In this document: positions 1 through 5,507 of the stretch, in pieces
Layout of the letters: the number at the start of each line of letters is the position of its first letter
Position numbering within the stretch: position 1 is the stretch's first letter
Source: Caldilineales bacterium
GTDB lineage: Bacteria > Chloroflexota > Anaerolineae > JAAEKA01
Length of the DNA: 5,507 bases
Assembly: GCA_021463315.1 (NCBI GenBank)
Contig: JAJTXO010000317.1
Coordinates: forward strand, 1 to 5,507
Direction of reading: 5' to 3'
Notes under the pieces: generated by a model
The model's database searches: none
What the model was told of the DNA's origin: nothing
What the model saw: only the letters and a program-made list of their open reading frames with translations
Program-made: the position numbers and the translations under genes

Positions 1-2239
1 CGATGCAGGACAAGCCGATCCCGCGTCGTTGTTGCAGATCCCGGAAGATAGTCAGGGCTCGCTCACAGTTCTTCGTCGCGCGAGTGGGCTGATCGTTGCG
101 CACCTCGATCAGGCCCAGCGTGTTGAGACTCAGTGCAATGGGATAGCGCGGGCCCAGACTCTGGCGCAACTCCAACCCATCCTGAACGTAGCGCAGCGCC
201 TGGTCGAACTCGCCGACCTCGGCTAACGCTAAGGCGAGGTTGTTAAGTGTGTTGGCATGTTCGGTCTCGTTTTTCAGAACACGCCATTCGAGCAAAGCGG
301 CTCCGTAGTACTTGATGGCCTGATTATAATGCCCCCGAACCCGCAACAGGTAGCCAAGGTTGTTCAAAGCGTTGGCCCGCAAAATCTGCTTGTACCAGGC
401 ATCGAAAGTCTCCTCCTGAGGAGTGAGACCCCGTAAAGTCTCCAAGACCGCGCCGAGTCCCGCCTCCGCGCGATCCAGGTCCTGGCCGAGATAAGCAAAC
501 AGCCAGCCCTCCCAAATGTCAAGCTCCGTCTCCGCCAGCGGACCGGCAGCCCTCATGATCTGCGCACCCTTGGTACGTAGGCGGGCGGCAATCTCCCGAG
601 CCCTGGGATAATCGCCCTTGACGATCAGGCGTTTGATCCAGCGCAGACCTGCGTCCCATGTGGCGCGCGCCTCGACCGCCTCGCGATCCTCTTTTCGCGC
701 CTTCCGTAGATAACGCAACAACTCGTCGCGTGTCTCAAAGTCCAGGCTCTCGTCACTGGACTGAAATGCTTCTTCAGCATACCGATAGTAGGTCTCGAAG
801 CCGCGAAGCGGATCGAGTTGCAGGGAGTAGTATACATGGTCGGCAATTGCCTGGCGCAGAGCCAGACGCGCCTTCGCCAAATCGGAAGCTACAGGACGAG
901 TGGGGTCGCTAAAATACGTCTCCTGAACTCTCTGGTATGCCTCACGCGCTTGGCGAACCTCTTCAGCACTGTGCGCCGCCAGACTGCTTAGTGTCTTGTG
1001 CCGTTCCATGGGCAGGAGCTTGTCAAGGACATGGCGCTGCAGCAGTTCATACATCTCGTCTTGCAAGAAGAAGCTTCCTTCGGGGCGGCGCATCTTTATG
1101 AAAGAGAGCCCTGCTAATTGCCCTAAGATCTCTTTGGCTTGTTCCCCATCCAGCCCAAGCATCTTAGCAAGTAACTCAGCATTCACCCCTCGTCGCGCCC
1201 AAGCCAGGGTCAGGATGGCCTGGTCCGCAGACCGGTGCGCCTCAAGTATGGCGCGCACGATATCCACCTCTACCGCCTTACGTGTCTGTTGCAACTGATC
1301 TTCGGTCAGACTTTGGGCCTCATCGAGCGTCGCTCGCACGGCCGGCAGCAAGCGATCAGCGACGGTGAGGTAGTCGATCATCAGAGACAGCAGAATTGGC
1401 CGACCTTCGGTGTAGAGATGGATGACCCGGCGGGTATCGGCGTCCAGCTTCCCGGTTAGTTCGGCGACGCGTGTTTTGCCCGCTGCGCGAGCTGCGTCGG
1501 CAGCAGCGTCAAAGTATGCAATCGTGTCCGCCTCATCGAGAGAACCCATGGAAATCTCGCGCAGTCGGTCGCCTAACGCGTCGCGCATCTCATTTAGCAG
1601 AGCTGGCGGTTCTGGCCGGCCGGCGATTAGAACAATGGCATTGTCGATTGCTGGCAGGAATTTGCTGATCAGCCAGCCGCGGGCCTCAATGCTGGCTTCC
1701 TTCAGTTCCAGCATCTTCTGAATGTCGTCAGACTCATAGACCAGCACCTCTGCCGTGTCTAACACGACCACCGGTCGAAAATCTCTCGTCAATCGTCCGA
1801 AATCTGAGATAAACGCTTCGGATACAAATTCCCGTTGTCGCGCTACATCCCTGGCGCGCTCCAGATCTTGCCGGTAGCGCTCAAGAGCATCTCTCTCGTT
1901 TACGTACCTGCTGAAGTAGCCAAGCCCTGGCTTGAGCACTGCCCGAATCGCGCGCATCAAGCCCTCGGGGCTGTGAGTATCGGGGTGGTAGAGATCAACT
2001 TCATCACTGGCTGGCAGAATATCGCGCCTATGCCATTCGCCTCCCTTCCGCAAGCGCGCCAAAACCTCGCGCATCAAATAGGTCTTGCCCATGCCGCCCT
2101 TGCCAGTGACGTAAAACACCTGAGGACCAGGGCGGTCTTGAATCGCCTGTTTGATCTCGTCCAGAATCGCAGTGCGGTTGACTAGTCGCACCTTCAACGC
2201 GCCGGCGTACTCAGCACTGAAGTTGGCGTGATCGTCCAT
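1..2239 (-). CDS. STAND-type NTPase with C-terminal TPR repeats (3' end beyond window)
   Basis: The reading frame is open without a stop from the ATG at 2239 to the left edge: 746 residues, C-terminus missing. Seen in the sequence: a Walker A motif GKGGMGKT at residues 46-53; Walker B PVVVLDTAE at 156-164 (Asp161); a sensor-like strand ending in AGRPEPP with Arg208; a G-R-P motif at 279-281, where NB-ARC/AAA_16 proteins carry their GxP motif; then a winged-helix-like region at about 325-405. A helical stretch (about 405-605) leads into at least three TPR units near 618-651, 658-691 and 698-731, with NNLGYLL, NNLALAL and NTLGLIE helix signatures. There is no effector domain in front of the NTPase. 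In such proteins nucleotide exchange after ligand sensing by the repeats drives oligomerisation; the ligand is unknown here. The start is chosen because AGGAG sits 7 bases upstream and the previous gene's stop is one base away. It could be a signalling hub, an AfsR/MalT-like regulator without its DNA-binding domain, or a defence sensor. Confidence 0.88.
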   Translation of the reverse strand, partial: MDDHANFSAEYAGALKVRLVNRTAILDEIKQAIQDRPGPQVFYVTGKGGMGKTYLMREVLARLRKGGEWHRRDILPASDEVDLYHPDTHSPEGLMRAIRAVLKPGLGYFSRYVNERDALERYRQDLERARDVARQREFVSEAFISDFGRLTRDFRPVVVLDTAEVLVYESDDIQKMLELKEASIEARGWLISKFLPAIDNAIVLIAGRPEPPALLNEMRDALGDRLREISMGSLDEADTIAYFDAAADAARAAGKTRVAELTGKLDADTRRVIHLYTEGRPILLSLMIDYLTVADRLLPAVRATLDEAQSLTEDQLQQTRKAVEVDIVRAILEAHRSADQAILTLAWARRGVNAELLAKMLGLDGEQAKEILGQLAGLSFIKMRRPEGSFFLQDEMYELLQRHVLDKLLPMERHKTLSSLAAHSAEEVRQAREAYQRVQETYFSDPTRPVASDLAKARLALRQAIADHVYYSLQLDPLRGFETYYRYAEEAFQSSDESLDFETRDELLRYLRKARKEDREAVEARATWDAGLRWIKRLIVKGDYPRAREIAARLRTKGAQIMRAAGPLAETELDIWEGWLFAYLGQDLDRAEAGLGAVLETLRGLTPQEETFDAWYKQILRANALNNLGYLLRVRGHYNQAIKYYGAALLEWRVLKNETEHANTLNNLALALAEVGEFDQALRYVQDGLELRQSLGPRYPIALSLNTLGLIEVRNDQPTRATKNCERALTIFRDLQQRRGIGLSCI

Positions 2240-2240
2240 C

Positions 2241-3551
2241 TCAACTCTCCTCGTGCGCTTGCGATTCTGGGCAGGCGCCCACTGCCTCGTCGAACTTGCC
2301 GAGGCGCTTGGCGTGATATTCGGCCTCTGATCTGAGGCGCGCTTCGGCCTGCGGGAATTCCTTCATCCAGCGGCAATACATGTCCTGCGCCGTTTGGTGC
2401 AGTCGCTGCCAGAGGTCTCTCCGCTGCTCCTCAAGATCTCCTTCCAGAGGTCCGCGAATGACCTCGTCCATGACATAGGCAGACAAGTCCGTGTCATAAC
2501 GAACCAGATTGGTTCGCAACAGAACCCCAACGATGTCGCGGGGCTGCATGACAGCAATGGTCCCGAGCTCAACGTCATCCATACAGGCCGCCCGCAAGCC
2601 GCTGATCTGCGCCTCATCGAAGAACCTGAGCACGCAACCCAGCCTCAGCATTTGTCTTTCGGACTGAGATTTGTCTCGCAGCAGTTCATCCACGATTTCC
2701 CCGTGGCTCTTGCCGGCGGCGACCAGAAGGTTGCTCAACGGATGGCCATGGGTTGCAGACAAGATCGCCTCGATTGGCGGCTGGCCGCTTACCCCCGCCA
2801 GTTGCTTGCATAGTTGCTCTTCGGTCGCTTCAATCTGCTTGGGCTCAAAACCGATTTCCCCTATCAACGACGGGGGCGACGGTTGCATTGTTGCAGCGAC
2901 GCCCAATCCCTGCAGCCAGTACTCGTCGACGCGAAGACGCAGTTCCGGCGCCTTCCATGCGTAGCCGGGACCGCGACCGGCCATCACGATCACCATCTGG
3001 GTCCGACCGGCCAGCGGCGCCAGCAGACGGTCCTCCAGAACTTCCAATAGCTTCGGTGTCTCATACACGTGATCCAGAATCAGCACCACCACGTGGTTCT
3101 GAAGCAAATCATTCAACTCTCGCATAACAAGGTTGGAGAGTTCGTGGAACGACAAGTTCTCAACACTCGAAAACACGGGCGTCTCCCCTCGCCACTGACC
3201 CATCTGTTCCCGCAAAGCCTTGATCATCCTCTTGACGCTATCGTCCGCGGATGCACCAGAGAAAGCAGCCAGACTCAGATACCATGACTTGACCCCAGCA
3301 ACCTGATTGCGCAGGAGCTTCCCAGTCATGCCAGGAGTCATGTCTGCCGGTGTGTAGATGTCTTCCGCCAGATGTCTCAACAGCCAGGTCTTTCCGCAGC
3401 CTCGCTCGCCACGAAAAATCACCGTCCGCCGCGAGACCGACTCGCCCACGGCCAGGCGGTGAACCAAGTCGACTACTCGCTGGATGTCTTCAACGCGATC
3501 GACGAATAAACTGGATTCATAATCATTAGGAATGAGGCGAGATCCGTCCAT
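2241..3551 (-). CDS. Compact STAND-type NTPase without repeat domain
   Basis: A 436-residue protein. An FVDR element (16-19) matches the position of the FxGR entry motif of AAA_16/NACHT-like NTPases. Walker A is GERGCGKT (48-55) and Walker B is VVVLILDHVYE (154-164, Asp160). A sensor-like strand VIVMAGRGPG has Arg193, and a G-H-P motif lies at 269-271. A winged-helix-like segment follows (about 298-385), then a short helical tail rich in charged residues. There is no signal peptide, membrane helix, TPR/WD repeat or effector domain, so it is essentially a bare NTPase switch. The frame stays open upstream to 3824, but that would overlap the preceding gene by over 100 bases. The ATG at 3551 leaves a natural N-terminus 15 residues before the NTPase fold, though its ribosome site (AAGGA, about 13 bases away) is weak. 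It is probably co-expressed with the STAND-TPR gene. NTPase assignment is firm; biological role is unknown. Confidence 0.85.
   Translation of the reverse strand: MDGSRLIPNDYESSLFVDRVEDIQRVVDLVHRLAVGESVSRRTVIFRGERGCGKTWLLRHLAEDIYTPADMTPGMTGKLLRNQVAGVKSWYLSLAAFSGASADDSVKRMIKALREQMGQWRGETPVFSSVENLSFHELSNLVMRELNDLLQNHVVVLILDHVYETPKLLEVLEDRLLAPLAGRTQMVIVMAGRGPGYAWKAPELRLRVDEYWLQGLGVAATMQPSPPSLIGEIGFEPKQIEATEEQLCKQLAGVSGQPPIEAILSATHGHPLSNLLVAAGKSHGEIVDELLRDKSQSERQMLRLGCVLRFFDEAQISGLRAACMDDVELGTIAVMQPRDIVGVLLRTNLVRYDTDLSAYVMDEVIRGPLEGDLEEQRRDLWQRLHQTAQDMYCRWMKEFPQAEARLRSEAEYHAKRLGKFDEAVGACPESQAHEES
2245..2252 (-). promoter_or_regulatory. Ribosome binding site of the STAND-TPR gene, inside the end of the preceding gene
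   Basis: On the minus strand the sequence is GAGGAGAG, with its AGGAG core 7 bases before the ATG at 2239. It lies within the last codons of the upstream STAND gene. The junction reads TGAGATG, so the stop and the next start are one base apart. Ribosomes finishing the first gene would stop on this site, which argues for translational coupling and a fixed product ratio. Confidence 0.75.
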
Positions 3552-3611
3552 GGTGAGATCAGCTTCCTTCTCTTTGTTTGACCCCGCAGACGCAGATCTG
3601 AGGCAATACAA

Positions 3612-3647
3612 CAAAGCACTGCCCACTCTGACAGACGCAGTGCTTCG
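3612..3647 (-). terminator. Hairpin between the ATPase and STAND genes (terminator or attenuator candidate)
   Basis: On the minus strand the arm CGAAGCACTGC pairs with GCAGTGCTTTG: 11 pairs including one G-U, with a 14-base loop. The 3' arm is followed by a moderately T-rich stretch (TTGTATT). It starts about 60 bases after the stop of the ATPase gene and ends about 60 bases before the ATG of the STAND gene. The weak T tract and large loop make full termination doubtful. It may instead reduce read-through, stabilise one RNA end, or act as a protein-binding dyad. Confidence 0.4.
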
Positions 3648-3708
3648 TGCTATCTCGAATAGGCGTTGACGCGTGCGGTGAGGCGTGCATGGGGTACCTA
3701 CGCTTAGG

Positions 3709-5025
3709 TCATTGAGTGGGGCTGATCTGTCCGTACCAATCCAGGGCTGCCTGGAAATCCTCGTGGTTGAGACGGCCTGTACGACCATGGCGACGCACAT
3801 GCTCCAGAAGGATGCGCTCCACAAAGCGCAACGCGTCGCGCGGGGAAGGTCTGATTGCCCGGATCACTCGCTCCTCGAGGTCGAAGAGGCCAGGGTCCCC
3901 TAGCATATTCAATCCGGCCGGCGCCATCCCGCTAGCTGCCTCCATTCGACGTTGCAACAACAATCGGAGAGAGTCCGGTGACCACACTATTCTATCTCGG
4001 GCCACACTTTCTGTCAAGGGGCAAGAAGCTTCCATTTCCAGGGGTAAGAACGCCTTCAGGAACACATCTCTCTTTGCGAAAGCGCCAAGGCGATCGAGCA
4101 AGGGCTGTAGTAGATTCCACGTTCGTTCAGGCTGCTCGAAGGTTTCCGGATAGGCATCCACACCATCCACCAAAACATAGATTGCCTCGTACCCTAACCT
4201 TGCCACGATCAATTCAATGTACTCATCCCAAGTGGGTGGACTTGCTTGTTGATCCTCTACAAGAGCTACAGTCGTCAATGCCTGACGGAAAGATCGTAGC
4301 GCTGTCTCGTCAGGTGGGTTAGACCAGCGAGCGGTAGCGTCGTAGCCCAGCGCCAGATCCTCAAGCGACGCACAGTCAATCACGCGCTCCAAAACGTTGT
4401 TAAACGACGGCTGCAACCATGCCTTCAGCACCGCTACAACCCGCTGTTGATCCTCCAGAGCGAGCTGATCGAATTCGAAAGGATGATAAGCGAGACGCAA
4501 GAAAAGCTCATGGGCCCCTGCCCGTAGCATGGCGACCGCGTGAGCGCGCCACAACTCACGGGCTGAAGCAGTAATCACGCTTTTCGGCAAATCATAGACG
4601 ACGGGAAACAGCCGTCGTCCCCCCTCGCCTACGCGGCAAGCGCGCGCCAAGCGGACGCGAAAGGCTGACTTTCCGCCGCCGGCTGGGGCAAAAACCAATG
4701 AAGCCGAGGCCTGGTACAGGCCATCGAAAAGTTCATGTTCCACCAGATACTCGTGGAGCCGAACATCCTCTGTTGCGTTGGGGTGACGGAAGGGGTCAAA
4801 CTTCAAACCAAAGACACTGCCAAGCCATTCGTCTATATCCCTACCCGGATTAGTAGGGGCTTCTACCTCGTTTGCTAGTCCCGAATGAGCGCGCGGTGGG
4901 AGTTCTGAATCTGGAAGCATTGAATTGGCGTAATTTGTCTGACAACTGCTGACGCCGTTATGTCCCGAAGAAACGGAAATGTGAGTCGCCCATGGCATCG
5001 CTACCACGGGCAAAGTGGCAAACAT
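3709..5025 (-). CDS. P-loop ATPase with FGLxFDPF N-terminal motif and SPRD sensor-2-like motif
   Basis: A 438-residue protein. The first 65 or so residues are low in predicted order (Ser/Pro/Asn-rich). The ATPase region then opens with FGLKFDPF (72-79). Walker A is APAGGGKS (113-120), with Ala in place of the usual first Gly but the catalytic Lys119-Ser120 kept. Walker B is IYVLVDGVD (282-290; Asp287, Asp290). A sensor-1-like strand VFLKAFLPLE (321-330), an IVWSPDSLRLLLQRR helix (346-360) and SPRDALR (394-400) follow, the last in the place of the sensor-2 arginine helix of ORC/Cdc6-related ATPases. There is no membrane segment and no effector domain. The start at 5025 is chosen for a near-perfect AGGAGGA 5 bases upstream; the frame remains open to a GTG at 5130, which lacks such a site. 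It resembles uncharacterised ATPases I associate with Chloroflexota. It may hydrolyse ATP as a regulatory switch partner of the two downstream STAND proteins. ATPase call is strong, role inferred. Confidence 0.85.
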   Translation of the reverse strand: MFATLPVVAMPWATHISVSSGHNGVSSCQTNYANSMLPDSELPPRAHSGLANEVEAPTNPGRDIDEWLGSVFGLKFDPFRHPNATEDVRLHEYLVEHELFDGLYQASASLVFAPAGGGKSAFRVRLARACRVGEGGRRLFPVVYDLPKSVITASARELWRAHAVAMLRAGAHELFLRLAYHPFEFDQLALEDQQRVVAVLKAWLQPSFNNVLERVIDCASLEDLALGYDATARWSNPPDETALRSFRQALTTVALVEDQQASPPTWDEYIELIVARLGYEAIYVLVDGVDAYPETFEQPERTWNLLQPLLDRLGAFAKRDVFLKAFLPLEMEASCPLTESVARDRIVWSPDSLRLLLQRRMEAASGMAPAGLNMLGDPGLFDLEERVIRAIRPSPRDALRFVERILLEHVRRHGRTGRLNHEDFQAALDWYGQISPTQ

Positions 5026-5030
5026 ATGGG

Positions 5031-5037
5031 TCCTCCT
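5031..5037 (-). promoter_or_regulatory. Strong Shine-Dalgarno that sets the ATPase start
   Basis: On the minus strand AGGAGGA is followed by CCCAT and then the ATG at 5025, a 5-base spacing. It is the best ribosome site in the window and decides between this ATG and the longer GTG-initiated frame beginning at 5130. Confidence 0.8.
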
Positions 5038-5083
5038 GACACAAGAACCAGACTCCGCCAAAGCAATAACACGCCACAAAGAC

Positions 5084-5107
5084 TTGCCATGATATTTGAT
5101 ATGGCAA
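5084..5107. promoter_or_regulatory. 24-bp dyad in the ATPase leader (operator candidate)
   Basis: Perfect 7-bp arms TTGCCAT and ATGGCAA flank a 10-base A+T-rich centre (GATATTTGAT). The centre-to-centre arm distance is 17 bp, so both arms fall on roughly similar DNA faces as expected for a dimeric regulator. It lies about 60-80 bases upstream of the ATPase start and just downstream of the candidate -10. The same sequence would form a modest RNA hairpin. Which protein binds, if any, is unknown; the winged-helix protein encoded next door is one candidate. Confidence 0.4.
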
Positions 5108-5144
5108 CAGAACAAGTGCGAACTATTCACGCTCGTGTCATCAT

Positions 5145-5153
5145 ATTATCACA
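5145..5153 (-). promoter_or_regulatory. Candidate extended -10 promoter element for the ATPase-STAND gene set
   Basis: On the minus strand TGT-GATAAT matches the TGn extended -10 pattern, with 5 of 6 bases of TATAAT. No convincing -35 hexamer lies at 16-18 bases; TTGCAT occurs 20 bases upstream. Transcription from here would give a leader of about 110 bases that contains the 24-bp dyad. Assignment rests on sigma-70-like consensus only. Confidence 0.3.
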
Positions 5154-5214
5154 ACGTGCGGCAGATGAATATGCAATCTCCTTACCGCTCTCTCGCGTTT
5201 GCCTCACATCAAAC

Positions 5215-5507
5215 TCACCAGGCGTTATCCAAGCGCACTCCCAACTGTTTGACGGTAACAATCAGAACGTGATGCTTGGGATCCGGTTCGATCTCCTGGC
5301 GCAGTCGCCACAGGGCGGTGTTCAGCGTGGCCGCATATTCGGCGCGCTTGGCGTCGGGATCAGCGACGCTGTCCGGATAGGCTTCTACGTATACCCGATA
5401 GAGTTCATGCCAGGAGCAGACCTTGCCGCGAGAGCGATAGAGGTAGCGCAACAGGGCATAATGGCCGGCAGGCAGGTTCTCAATTGTGCGCAGACCAACG
5501 GTGACTC
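5215..5507 (-). CDS. Winged-helix (OmpR/PhoB C-terminal type) DNA-binding protein, C-terminal 96 residues
   Basis: The frame is open to the right edge, so the N-terminus is missing; an internal ATG at 5451 is unlikely to be the true start because the domain already begins upstream of it. The visible part has the order of a Trans_reg_C winged helix: an LPAGHYALMRYLYRSRGKVC first helix pair (matching the LTxxEfxLLxxLxxxxGxvv pattern), a WHELYRVYVEAYPD helix, a recognition helix region ending in LNTALWRLRQEIEPDP (matching the I-rLRkkle pattern), and a final hairpin IVTVKQLGVRL in place of the usual TVRGxGYRL. The protein ends 7 residues later. The missing N-terminus could be a receiver domain (response regulator) or, as I recall for some Chloroflexota proteins, a P-loop NTPase; this cannot be decided here. 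It lies 189 bases upstream of the ATPase gene in the same direction and could regulate it. The fold call is good; binding sites and signal are unknown. Confidence 0.8.
   Translation of the reverse strand, partial: VTVGLRTIENLPAGHYALLRYLYRSRGKVCSWHELYRVYVEAYPDSVADPDAKRAEYAATLNTALWRLRQEIEPDPKHHVLIVTVKQLGVRLDNAW

Noticed and set aside
29..2185. Several plus-strand open frames (65-116 codons), for example 996-1298, 1422-1721 and 1835-2185
   Set aside because: They lie antisense to the STAND-TPR gene, which has clear domain motifs across the same region; their translations are arginine/serine-rich and carry no motif.
2394..3287. Plus-strand frames up to 139 codons
   Set aside because: Antisense to the compact STAND NTPase; no ribosome site or recognisable domain.
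3587..3640. Direct repeat CAGACGCAG at 3587-3595 and 3632-3640 in the gap before the STAND gene
   Set aside because: Nine bases, only two copies, one overlapping the hairpin arm; could easily arise by chance and lacks a third copy.
3716..4322. Plus-strand frames of 145 and 114 codons
   Set aside because: Antisense to the ATPase gene, including its sensor-2-like region; translations are arginine-rich shadows without motifs.
5026..5130. N-terminal extension of the ATPase frame to a GTG at 5130
   Set aside because: No ribosome site ahead of the GTG, and the extension would cross the dyad and the strong AGGAGGA site that fits the ATG at 5025.
5197..5214. GTTTG-N8-CAAAC inverted repeat just after the winged-helix stop codon
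   Set aside because: Five-bp A+T-rich stem with no following T tract; too weak to call a terminator.

Overview
The window carries four genes, all reading leftwards on the minus strand, and no RNA gene, transposon, CRISPR array or attachment site that I can see. In transcription order (right to left) they are: the C-terminal end of a winged-helix DNA-binding protein (cut by the right edge), a P-loop ATPase of about 438 residues, a compact STAND-type NTPase of 436 residues, and a larger STAND-type NTPase with a tetratricopeptide-repeat (TPR) tail whose 3' end lies beyond the left edge. Coding density is high. The two gaps (about 190 and 157 bases) hold regulatory-looking dyads rather than genes.

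Organism: a free-living bacterium of moderate to moderately high G+C. The FGLxFDPF...LVFAPxGGGKS style ATPase, the abundance of STAND/TPR proteins and the winged-helix protein with a divergent C-terminal strand recall Chloroflexota (Anaerolineae or Caldilineae type), with filamentous cyanobacteria as an alternative. This is recalled family flavour, not a search result, and is low confidence.

Layout: 5215-5507 winged-helix C-terminus; 5026-5214 spacer with a candidate extended -10, a 24-bp dyad and a strong Shine-Dalgarno; 3709-5025 ATPase; 3552-3708 spacer with a stable hairpin; 2241-3551 compact STAND NTPase; one base later, 1-2239 STAND-TPR protein, probably translationally coupled to the gene before it.

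Working together (inference): the two STAND proteins share the same motif order (Walker A, Walker B, an AGR sensor-like motif, a G-x-P motif, a winged-helix-like region), and only the second has a TPR sensor arm. This suggests a paired or hetero-oligomeric NTPase switch. The upstream ATPase and winged-helix gene could be additional switch and transcription components. The set resembles in outline the NTP-dependent, multi-component conflict or signalling systems built on STAND proteins in bacteria with complex lifestyles, but no toxin, nuclease, protease or membrane effector is visible in the window, so a defence role is a hypothesis only.
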